Assembly: GCA_006226555.1 (NCBI GenBank)
Contig: SBGS01000146.1
Location: 1 to 5,548, forward strand
DNA from: Bacteroidota bacterium
GTDB lineage: Bacteria; Bacteroidota; Bacteroidia; Flavobacteriales_D; Crocinitomicaceae
Direction: 5' to 3'
Length of the DNA stretch: 5,548 nt
Shown: positions 1-5,548 of the stretch, piece after piece
How positions within the stretch are numbered: position 1 is the first letter of the stretch
Layout of the letters: each line of letters opens with the position of its first letter
Translations under genes and position numbers: made by a program
Notes under the pieces: generated by a model
Seen by the model: the letters and a program-made list of their open reading frames with translations, nothing else
Databases searched by the model: none
What the model was told of the DNA's origin: nothing

Positions 1-1394
1 CCAAAGTACTTTGATTCTGCGATTAGCCACCCATTTTCATATCGGGTAGGAAGATACTTGGAACCTAAACCGGGACCATTCACGGAAATATATGATTTGC
101 CATCATTTGGATGCAAACTTCTGAGCTTTACTGTAAAGGCTTGATGAACCGGTAGCTTTTCGTCGAAGATTTCTCCACAAGATCGGTTACTTTCAATGAA
201 AACAGGTTCATACACGGTTCCTAAACCCATTTCCAAAACGCAATCGTCAGAAGCATAGCGGTATTGTCCAGATGGATCCAGAAAGTTTTTCCCATCCGAA
301 ACATGCTCCATAAAGTTGATTTGTCCCTCCTTCACATGGAGAGTGAAATTAAGTACGCTTTTATTTCCTTTCAGGTCATATGCCACATAACTAACCGCGT
401 ATGACTGCCCTGGTTGAGCTCTGAAGATACCTTTATTCTTTTCGGACTGGTAGATCGGAAGGTCGTTCTCAGTAGTACGGAAGCTCTTATGAAAATGTCG
501 TCTCAAGGTGTGAAACGCATTGTAATCCATGTGAGAATTAATGAAACGAGTTGACTCGAAAGGAATTCGTTTGATAGCTTGTGAGAAAATAGTGTCACCA
601 TCAATAATAAGGTGAGAACCGAATAGACCACACTGATTTGGAGCTCCATCCAATCTGTCAATTACATCAAACGCAAACCCAATACCTCCAAGTTTATTGC
701 AGTAATCGGATGTCACCGTGATCTCATCCGCTCCGATGTAATATCCGTTTTTACCCTTTACTGCTAACTTAGAGATCGATCTGTTTTCCATCAGGTAACC
801 ATCCGGGTCAACGGAATAAACTTTGACACCTCTGATCTCAGGTGCTTTCGTGTCTGCTATATCAAATCCGAATAACAAAGGATTAAGTGCGTGCTCTGTT
901 TCCGTGTCGCGTAATTCAAAATGGAGGTGGGGCGCGGTTGAACTTCCGGTATTTCCTGATAAAGCTATGACTTCTCCTTTTTTAACGCGAAGGCTATTCT
1001 TTTCCGGGTAGATCTCTATTTCGAAATTTTGTTCTTTCTGCTGCACTTTTTTTACCAACGAATCTATCTCACCTTTAAATTCGCTACAATGCGCGTAGAC
1101 ACTGGTAATACCATTTGGATGATCGATATAGACTACTTTACCATAGCCGTACGGGGAGATCTTTATGCGTGAAACATAACCTTCTTCGATCGAATAGATT
1201 TTATAACCTGTCTTTAAATTGGTTTTAAAATCAAGTCCCATGTGGAAATGATTTGTTCTTAGCTCACCAAAATTGGAGGACAATACCAACGGAATTCCCA
1301 AAGGCGGGTGATAGTCTTTTACTCCTTCAGTCTGAGCATGAATTAGTTGAAGATTTAGAAGAGCGGTTACGAGTAAAAGGAGGTTCAGTTTCAT
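1..1394 (-). CDS. Secreted M23-family (LytM-type) zinc metallopeptidase, 3' end missing
   Basis: Predicted periplasmic or surface peptidoglycan endopeptidase that cuts cross-link peptides. The frame is open from ATG at 1394-1392 to the window edge: 464 full codons and no stop, so the C-terminus is missing. Residues 1-20 form a signal peptide (MKLN, a Leu-rich core, then IHA before Gln21); no lipobox Cys is seen. The M23 domain spans about residues 30-175. The HxxxD motif is H51-M-G-L-D55 and the HxH motif is H156-L-H158, preceded by GNTGSSTAP; by analogy with LytM, H51, D55 and H158 bind zinc while H102 (VYAH) and H156 are catalytic. All are present, so the enzyme is likely active. An insert at about 109-135, rich in Lys, Gln and Glu, separates the two halves of the core. 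Residues 180-464 are a beta-rich extension of unknown function starting near DTKAPEIRG. The gene is divergent from the zapA-rny train. Family assignment is firm; the exact cut site and biological role are inferred. Confidence 0.5.
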   Translation of the reverse strand, partial: MKLNLLLLVTALLNLQLIHAQTEGVKDYHPPLGIPLVLSSNFGELRTNHFHMGLDFKTNLKTGYKIYSIEEGYVSRIKISPYGYGKVVYIDHPNGITSVYAHCSEFKGEIDSLVKKVQQKEQNFEIEIYPEKNSLRVKKGEVIALSGNTGSSTAPHLHFELRDTETEHALNPLLFGFDIADTKAPEIRGVKVYSVDPDGYLMENRSISKLAVKGKNGYYIGADEITVTSDYCNKLGGIGFAFDVIDRLDGAPNQCGLFGSHLIIDGDTIFSQAIKRIPFESTRFINSHMDYNAFHTLRRHFHKSFRTTENDLPIYQSEKNKGIFRAQPGQSYAVSYVAYDLKGNKSVLNFTLHVKEGQINFMEHVSDGKNFLDPSGQYRYASDDCVLEMGLGTVYEPVFIESNRSCGEIFDEKLPVHQAFTVKLRSLHPNDGKSYISVNGPGLGSKYLPTRYENGWLIAESKYF

Positions 1395-1400
1395 ATTTTT

Positions 1401-1431
1401 CAAAAATAGAGATTTGAAAAAAAAGCATCAA
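1401..1431 (-). promoter_or_regulatory. Bacteroidota-type promoter for the M23 peptidase gene
   Basis: Read on the minus strand, TATTTTTG (1408-1401) is a perfect match to the Bacteroidota -7 box TAnnTTTG. A TTG at 1431-1429, 20 bases upstream, fits the -33 element (consensus TTTG or TTG, spacing about 19-20). Only six bases separate the -7 box from the ATG at 1394, so transcription would begin at or within a few bases of the start codon, giving a leaderless or nearly leaderless mRNA. Motif and spacing are seen directly; activity is inferred. Confidence 0.5.
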
Positions 1432-1440
1432 TATTCGTAC

Positions 1441-1454
1441 AAAAAATGTTTTTT
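1441..1454. repeat. A6-TG-T6 inverted repeat in the divergent promoter region
   Basis: Six A residues, TG, then six T residues form a perfect short inverted repeat in the middle of the 98-bp divergent intergenic region. It lies 15 bp upstream of the plus-strand -7 box, overlapping where its -33 element would sit, and 9 bp beyond the minus-strand -33 element. It could be a bent A-tract, an UP-like element or a regulator site. In such AT-rich sequence it could also arise by chance. Confidence 0.5.
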
Positions 1455-1469
1455 CTCGTTAGACAATAC

Positions 1470-1477
1470 TATTTTTG
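1470..1477 (+). promoter_or_regulatory. Bacteroidota -7 promoter box for the coiled-coil/zapA/rny train
   Basis: TATTTTTG matches the -7 consensus TAnnTTTG exactly and lies 15 bases before the ATG at 1493, predicting a leader of only about ten bases. No clean TTTG or TTG is visible at the -33 spacing; the equivalent stretch is the T-rich half of the A6-TG-T6 repeat. The promoter is therefore supported by one element plus its position upstream of the first gene of the train. Confidence 0.5.
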
Positions 1478-1492
1478 TGTTAAATCGTTTTT

Positions 1493-1801
1493 ATGACTGA
1501 AAAGATTGAACAGTTGATTTTAGAACTCAAAACAAGGTCTTTGGATCTGAAAAAAGAGTTGGCAGCTGTTCGCAAGATCAACGATGAGCTTAGAGCTGAA
1601 AATGAGCGTGTTGTGGGTGAGGTTGAAGATGTTAAACAACAACTGATTGAAAGCCAAAACAAAGTAGCTGAGTTGACAAGTAGCATAGAAATGATTAAAG
1701 ATAAAAGCACCGTTTCTCATGAAGTGAAGACGATCACTCAAGAGGAAATAGATGCCTTGGTAGACGAGATCGAGTACTGTATTGCTCAGTTAAAACAATA
1801 A
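1493..1801 (+). CDS. Small coiled-coil protein upstream of zapA, possible ZapB-like division factor
   Basis: A 102-residue cytoplasmic protein with no signal peptide or membrane segment. Residues 1 to about 70 are rich in Glu, Lys, Leu and Val with heptad-like spacing (for example LILELKTRSLDLKKEL), indicating a long parallel or antiparallel coiled coil. A short linker with THR/Ser-rich residues follows, then a C-terminal helix, about residues 80-102, containing EEIDALVDEIEYCIAQLKQ. I recall a similar tail (LV-x-EID-x-CIA-x-L) in proteins at this position in other Bacteroidota, usually annotated hypothetical. An in-frame TAA at 1481-1483 fixes ATG 1493 as the first start. The stop is one base from the zapA start, implying co-translation. 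By size, coiled-coil nature and linkage to zapA it resembles ZapB (about 81 residues in E. coli), but this is functional analogy, not demonstrated homology. It may instead be a general FtsZ-ring accessory or structural protein. Confidence 0.5.
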   Translation: MTEKIEQLILELKTRSLDLKKELAAVRKINDELRAENERVVGEVEDVKQQLIESQNKVAELTSSIEMIKDKSTVSHEVKTITQEEIDALVDEIEYCIAQLKQ

Positions 1802-1802
1802 T

Positions 1803-2090
1803 ATGGCAAAGTTGTCCATAAAAGTAGTTGTAGCCGGAAGAACATACCCACTTTCTGTAAATGAAAGTGAGCAGGAGAAAGTTATGAAGGCAGCTGAGGA
1901 TATTAATAATTCAATCAAATTTTTGCAGAAGACCTATGCTGTAAGAGATATGCAGGACCTACTTGCTATGACTGCGTTACAGTTGGCTTCTAAAGCGGAA
2001 AAAGCAAGCAATTCAGAAGGTCATGACCAGATAGACCTATCTTCTATTGAGAAGAGTCTGACTGATTTGCTTGAGGAATTAAAAGATTGA
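1803..2090 (+). CDS. zapA: Cell division protein ZapA
   Basis: ZapA binds FtsZ in the cytoplasm, cross-links its protofilaments and stabilises the Z-ring. The 95-residue product has the usual family length for short ZapA proteins. The N-terminal beta region carries the typical IKVVVAGRTYPLSV segment (about residues 6-19), followed by a helix with EKVMKAAEDIN and the conserved helix around DMQDLLAMTALQLASKAEK (about 49-67), which leads into the C-terminal coiled-coil dimerisation helix ending EELKD. The start lies one base after the stop of the preceding coiled-coil gene, with no Shine-Dalgarno motif, so translation is probably coupled. The zapA-rny order agrees with other Bacteroidota. Low-identity family, but length, motif pattern and context agree well. 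Confidence 0.5.
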   Translation: MAKLSIKVVVAGRTYPLSVNESEQEKVMKAAEDINNSIKFLQKTYAVRDMQDLLAMTALQLASKAEKASNSEGHDQIDLSSIEKSLTDLLEELKD

Positions 2091-2113
2091 TCCTTTTACC
2101 AGTCTTCTAACGG

Positions 2114-2133
2114 TGTATTAGTGAACTAATACA
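2114..2133. repeat. Perfect 9-bp inverted repeat just upstream of rny
   Basis: TGTATTAGT and ACTAATACA are perfect reverse complements separated by GA. As RNA this folds to an 8-bp stem with a UGAA tetraloop; as DNA it is a 20-bp operator-like palindrome. It fills most of the 50-bp zapA-rny gap and ends seven bases before the rny ATG, so it could influence rny translation, be an RNA processing site, or bind a regulator. No T-tract follows, so it is not a standard intrinsic terminator. Confidence 0.5.
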
Positions 2134-2140
2134 AAGTACT

Positions 2141-3670
2141 ATGAACATTTTATTTGCATTATTAGGTCTGCTTGCGGGAGGACTTGTTGCTTTTGTTGTT
2201 CAGAATGTTTTTCTGAAAAGTAGAAAAGAACAGATCCTGAAAGACGCAGAAAAGGAAGGGGAAAATCTAAAACAGCAAAAGATCCTTCAGGCAAAAGAGA
2301 AATTCCTGAAACTAAAGGAAGATCACGAACAAACGATCAAGGACAGGGAACGTAAATTACAGTCCGCCGAAGATCGTGCGAAGAGCAAGGAAAAGACCTT
2401 GTCACAGAAGATCGAGGAAGTTAATCGAAAGGAAAAGCAATTGTCTGGTGCTCAATCTACGATGGATGCCAAGATTCTGGCATTGGATTCAAAACAGCAG
2501 GAGATCGAGAAATTGCATCAGAAAACCGTTGCAGAATTATCAAAGATCTCAGGAATGAGTACTGAAGATGCTAAGGCTGGATTAATGGATGCATTGAAGG
2601 ATGAAGCGAGAACATCTGCTATGTCGCATATCAATGAGATCATGGAAGAGGCGAAGCTCAACGCAAATCGCGAAGCCAAAAAAATTGTTATTCAGACCAT
2701 TCAGCGCGTCGCTACTGAACAGGCCATAGAAAATTCTGTTTCGGTATTCAATATTGAGTCAGATGAAGTAAAGGGTCGTATTATTGGTAGAGAAGGTCGA
2801 AACATTCGAGCACTTGAGGCAGCAACAGGAGTAGAGATCATTGTCGATGATACACCGGAAGCGATCATACTTTCATGTTTTGATCCAGTAAGAAGAGAGA
2901 TCGCAAGACTTGCTCTGCACCAGTTGGTGTCAGATGGTCGTATCCACCCTGCACGAATTGAAGAGGTAGTTGCAAAAACAAAAAAGCAGCTTGATGAGGA
3001 GATCGCAGAAACTGGTAGAAGAACCTGTATCGATCTTGGAATTCATGGATTGCATCCTGAATTGACCAGAATGGTGGGTAGAATGAAATACCGTTCATCT
3101 TACGGTCAGAACTTGCTTCAACACTCTCGTGAAGTTGCCAACCTATGTGCTATTATGGCCGCTGAGCTTGGATTAAACGTGAAACTTGCGAAACGCGCAG
3201 GATTGTTACACGATATTGGAAAAGTTCCGGATGAAGAACCAGAATTACCACACGCTGTTCTTGGTATGAAGCTAGCTGAGAAATTTGGAGAAAAAGCAGA
3301 TGTTTGTAATGCGATTGGAGCTCACCACGATGAAGTAGAAATGACGACATTGATCGCTCCAATAGTTCAGGTTTGTGATGCTATATCCGGTGCACGCCCT
3401 GGAGCACGCAGAGAGATCGTTGAATCATACATTAAGCGAATCAAGGAGCTTGAAGGTTTAGCTTTGGCTTACGACGGAGTTTCTAATGCTTATGCGATCC
3501 AGGCCGGAAGAGAATTAAGAGTACTCGTAGAGAGTGAGAAGGTTACGGATACGCAGGCAGATGAACTGTCTTTTACGATTTCTCAACGAATCCAAACGGA
3601 AATGACTTATCCTGGACAGGTTAAGGTGACTGTTATTCGTGAGAAAAGAGCGGTTAATTACGCGAAATAA
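2141..3670 (+). CDS. rny: Ribonuclease Y (membrane-anchored endoribonuclease)
   Basis: RNase Y makes the initiating endonucleolytic cuts in mRNA turnover and acts at the inner face of the cytoplasmic membrane. The 509-residue protein is full length for the family (about 510-525). Domains in order: an N-terminal membrane anchor at about 3-24; a long charged coiled coil at about 28-135; a linker region at 140-200; a KH RNA-binding domain at about 203-265 with the GxxG loop as G216-R-E-G219 in KGRIIGREGRN; and an HD phosphohydrolase domain at about 320-420. Likely metal-binding residues are H328 (LLQHSREVA), H357-D358 (GLLHDIGK), H395-H396 and D413 (VCDAISGARPGARRE). All signature motifs are intact. 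ATG 2141 is the first ATG after an in-frame TAA at 2108-2110. There is no Shine-Dalgarno motif, but a palindrome lies directly upstream. It follows zapA by 50 bp and precedes a glycan-assembly gene by 23 bp. Confidence 0.5.
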   Translation: MNILFALLGLLAGGLVAFVVQNVFLKSRKEQILKDAEKEGENLKQQKILQAKEKFLKLKEDHEQTIKDRERKLQSAEDRAKSKEKTLSQKIEEVNRKEKQLSGAQSTMDAKILALDSKQQEIEKLHQKTVAELSKISGMSTEDAKAGLMDALKDEARTSAMSHINEIMEEAKLNANREAKKIVIQTIQRVATEQAIENSVSVFNIESDEVKGRIIGREGRNIRALEAATGVEIIVDDTPEAIILSCFDPVRREIARLALHQLVSDGRIHPARIEEVVAKTKKQLDEEIAETGRRTCIDLGIHGLHPELTRMVGRMKYRSSYGQNLLQHSREVANLCAIMAAELGLNVKLAKRAGLLHDIGKVPDEEPELPHAVLGMKLAEKFGEKADVCNAIGAHHDEVEMTTLIAPIVQVCDAISGARPGARREIVESYIKRIKELEGLALAYDGVSNAYAIQAGRELRVLVESEKVTDTQADELSFTISQRIQTEMTYPGQVKVTVIREKRAVNYAK

Positions 3671-3679
3671 TAGATCCAT

Positions 3680-3691
3680 CCTCAGCTGAGG
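3680..3691. repeat. 12-bp palindrome at the rny-ligase junction
   Basis: CCTCAGCTGAGG is a perfect palindrome inside the 23-bp gap after rny. As RNA it makes only a 4-bp GC-rich stem with an AGCU loop. Its right arm contains GAGGG, the only Shine-Dalgarno-like sequence among the starts here, but it ends one base before ATG 3694, too close for normal use. No T-tract follows, so termination is unlikely. It may be chance. Confidence 0.5.
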
Positions 3692-3693
3692 GA

Positions 3694-5010
3694 ATGAATG
3701 GTTTATTGAAAATATGGCAGGATAAAGATCAAAAGGTCTTTCCGATTATCTTTCTTCTTTGGATGATCACACTGCCTTTTGGATCATATTTAATTGGCTT
3801 GAATGTCGGGTTGTTTACAATATACCCGGCATTCGTTTTTTTAGTGGTTCTCTTTCTGAAGTTTATCTTTCACTATCCAAAATGGCACATTGGACTTCGG
3901 GCATTTTCTTTTTTTCTTCTCCTGTGGTTGTTGTTCGGAATTCTGAGTAAAAATTGGATAGAACCACAAGGATTAGCGGAATGGAAATTTGATATCAAAA
4001 GTCTCATTATGCAGTTTGTTACTGTTTCCGTTTTGTTTGGAGCATTTCATAGCTTCGGAAAGGAACGGTTTAATAGTTATTTCAATACGGGATTGATCAC
4101 ATTTCTGGTTATTCTCATCATTTCGGGACTTTATGAGTTCTACACAGGAAATCACATTTTAGGACATTTTACGGATAAAATGCTTTTAGAAGCGGAGATA
4201 AGACCATTTTTCTATGCTCCGACATTTGTCTATGATAACCCCAATGATTACTTGGTATATTTCAACGCTGTTTTAGTACTTCTAGTTTTTCAATTTCGTA
4301 AGTCAAGACAGTATGCATGGATTTTCCTTACCATAGCCATGTTGGGACTTATTTTCGGAATTACGGCGAACGCGCGGATAATGATCCTGGTCGACGTAGC
4401 GATCATATTATGGGTACTTGCGAGAACATTTATTTCTTACTTCGATCAATTCAAACTCGCTCTATTTTGGCCGATTCCTGTTGCAGTGCTATTGCTGGCT
4501 ATTTTGTTCTTAAGATCTGATATGTTTTACGGACCAAAATATGTGCAGGGGAATTATACTACTGATGGGACATATGAGCTATTTCCCGCTCCATATACAG
4601 GAAAGACTTCAACAGATATCCGACTTAACCTGACTAAAAATGGCTTAGAATTCATCAAGGAAAAACCGCTTACCGGAATTGGAGCAGGACAGTTCAGATA
4701 TCGCCACTCTGTTAAAAAGGTTGTAAATGATACAGGTACGGTGCATGGTCCCCACAATTATTTTATTGAGATCATTTCTCAATATGGTATAGTTGCCTGG
4801 CTCTTTTTACTTTTTCTTTTCGTAGGATTTGCAGGATCTTTTAGCAGATTTTGGCAGTCAAAATCCAATTATTACCACATACTCATCCTATTTGGCTTAT
4901 ATCCTTTGTTTTGTGTTGTTCCATCTGGATTCCTCTATATGGATATAAACTGGTTGTTTGTCGCATTTCTTATGATGTATAGTTTCGCAACTCCTTTCGA
5001 ACAGAACTAA
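3694..5010 (+). CDS. O-antigen ligase/polymerase-like polytopic membrane protein (Wzy_C/WaaL type)
   Basis: Predicted inner-membrane protein that polymerises glycan repeat units or ligates a finished glycan to its lipid or protein carrier at the periplasmic face. The 438 residues hold about 11-12 hydrophobic segments (for example 17-37, 38-59, 68-83, 132-149, 207-222, 228-245, 257-273, 365-380, 393-412, 415-432). A large polar loop at about 274-362 carries the Wzy_C-like pattern: R310 and LTKNGLEFIKEKPLTGIGAG, then the conserved HN pair H354-N355 in GPHNYFIEIISQYG. An earlier DNPNDYL motif (181-187) and a membrane-proximal NAR (226-228) also match the superfamily. An in-frame TAA at 3655-3657 leaves ATG 3694 as the first start. 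Its stop overlaps the flippase start in TAATG, so the two are translationally coupled. Sequence alone does not separate ligase from polymerase; substrate is unknown. The protein has no visible truncation. Confidence 0.5.
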   Translation: MNGLLKIWQDKDQKVFPIIFLLWMITLPFGSYLIGLNVGLFTIYPAFVFLVVLFLKFIFHYPKWHIGLRAFSFFLLLWLLFGILSKNWIEPQGLAEWKFDIKSLIMQFVTVSVLFGAFHSFGKERFNSYFNTGLITFLVILIISGLYEFYTGNHILGHFTDKMLLEAEIRPFFYAPTFVYDNPNDYLVYFNAVLVLLVFQFRKSRQYAWIFLTIAMLGLIFGITANARIMILVDVAIILWVLARTFISYFDQFKLALFWPIPVAVLLLAILFLRSDMFYGPKYVQGNYTTDGTYELFPAPYTGKTSTDIRLNLTKNGLEFIKEKPLTGIGAGQFRYRHSVKKVVNDTGTVHGPHNYFIEIISQYGIVAWLFLLFLFVGFAGSFSRFWQSKSNYYHILILFGLYPLFCVVPSGFLYMDINWLFVAFLMMYSFATPFEQN

Positions 5011-5548
5011 TGTCTGAGAATAGATCATACTACCGAAATTTTGTCACGATGCTGTCTGGTAATGCGCTGAGTCAGTTCATTCCATTTTTGGTAGCTCCTA
5101 TTCTAACGCGTTTATTTAGTCCTGAGGATTTTGCGGTGTATTCAAATTTCCTTGCTATTGCAACAATGGTAGGAATAGTAGCTGCAGGGCGACTTGAATT
5201 GGCTATACCCGTAACAAAAGATAAAAAGCAAGCACAGGATGTAGTTTTTACAGGATTGGTAATTACACTTTTATTAACCTTTATTAGTCTTTTATTTCCA
5301 ATTTTTTCAGAGTTCTTCGCAGATATGTACTCGAGTCCTGAATTGGCGGATTTTCTGATCTACATTCCTATAGCGGTAACGACATTTGGATTACTGGGTA
5401 TTTCCACCAATTGGGTGTTAAAACATAAAAAATATTCAGCTCTTTCTTTCAGTAAGATTGGACAATCATTGTTCGGGAATGGATTATCAGCAACCTTTGG
5501 ATATATTGGGTGGGGTGTTGAAGGACTGATCTTCGGATGGTTCATAGG
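5010..5548 (+). CDS. Wzx-type polysaccharide flippase, N-terminal part
   Basis: Predicted inner-membrane transporter of the MOP (MATE-like) superfamily that flips undecaprenyl-linked oligosaccharide units from the cytoplasmic to the periplasmic side. The frame is open from ATG 5010 to the right edge: 179 full codons, so less than half of a typical 420-500-residue flippase. The N-terminus shows the usual pattern: NFVTMLSGNALSQFIPFLVAPILTR (segment 1, about 11-34), then LFSPEDFAVY, a second segment at about 43-60 and the family-like RLELAIPVTKD (61-71) followed by further segments near 79-98, 115-132 and 160-179. The start shares its A with the stop codon of the ligase-like gene (TAATG), indicating co-translation. 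The pair suggests the beginning of a Wzx/Wzy-type surface-polysaccharide locus. Absence of the C-terminus is due to the window limit, not a mutation I can see. Confidence 0.5.
   Translation, partial: MSENRSYYRNFVTMLSGNALSQFIPFLVAPILTRLFSPEDFAVYSNFLAIATMVGIVAAGRLELAIPVTKDKKQAQDVVFTGLVITLLLTFISLLFPIFSEFFADMYSSPELADFLIYIPIAVTTFGLLGISTNWVLKHKKYSALSFSKIGQSLFGNGLSATFGYIGWGVEGLIFGWFI

Noticed and set aside
2..13. 12-bp palindrome CAAAGTACTTTG at the left edge; nine of its bases recur at 2132-2140 before rny
   Set aside because: The first copy lies inside the peptidase coding sequence (SKYF codons) and the second is only partial. Two short AT-rich matches are expected by chance.
823..1011. Plus-strand 62-codon open frame inside the peptidase region
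   Set aside because: It lies antisense to the M23 coding sequence, which carries intact catalytic motifs across this stretch. No promoter or family resemblance supports it.
1409..1440. Intrinsic terminator suggested by the A8 run at 1417-1424
   Set aside because: No GC-rich stem adjoins the run, and both flanking genes begin here and diverge, so there is nothing to terminate.
1480..1741. Two minus-strand open frames opposite the coiled-coil gene
   Set aside because: They are antisense shadows of a codon-biased Glu/Lys/Leu-rich gene. The hydrophobic look of their products comes from reading that bias backwards.
2116..2123. Possible internal -7 box TATTAGTG before rny
   Set aside because: It fails two of the six fixed positions of TAnnTTTG and has no TTG at the right distance. 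The inverted repeat explains the sequence better.
2091..2140. 6S RNA gene, which sits next to zapA in many proteobacteria
   Set aside because: The gap is only 50 bp, far too short for a 6S RNA of about 180 bases, and no such structure is visible.
4554..4757. Minus-strand 67-codon open frame opposite the Wzy_C loop
   Set aside because: It overlaps the most conserved part of the ligase-like protein and has no supporting signal.

Overview
The window looks like a chromosomal segment from a Bacteroidota bacterium, probably a marine or freshwater member of the Flavobacteriales or a related order. The evidence is a moderately AT-rich sequence, start codons mostly without Shine-Dalgarno motifs, two perfect matches to the Bacteroidota -7 promoter box TAnnTTTG, and the gene order M23 peptidase <-> coiled-coil protein - zapA - rny, which I recall from this phylum. 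The genus cannot be named from the sequence alone.

Layout: Positions 1-1394 on the minus strand hold a secreted M23 (LytM-type) peptidase whose C-terminus runs off the left edge. It is the largest feature in the left quarter. A 98-bp AT-rich divergent promoter region (1395-1492) separates it from a plus-strand gene train covering the rest of the window: a small coiled-coil protein (1493-1801), ZapA (1803-2090), ribonuclease Y (2141-3670), an O-antigen ligase/polymerase-like membrane protein (3694-5010) and a Wzx-type flippase cut by the right edge (5010 to the end). Gaps in this train are 1, 50, 23 and -1 bp, so all five genes could share one transcript. Perfect palindromes sit just before rny and just before the ligase-like gene.

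How the genes fit together: the peptidase remodels peptidoglycan in the periplasm, and ZapA (possibly with its coiled-coil neighbour acting like ZapB) bundles FtsZ at the division site. RNase Y is a membrane-anchored endoribonuclease that starts mRNA decay. The last two genes start an envelope polysaccharide export/assembly locus that probably continues to the right. The left half is thus a conserved division/RNA-decay block and the right half looks like the edge of a more variable surface-glycan locus. I see no tRNA, rRNA, CRISPR array, insertion sequence or clear rho-independent terminator, and no evidence for an entirely new system. The less ordinary points are the mirrored promoters, the palindromes and the poorly characterised coiled-coil gene.
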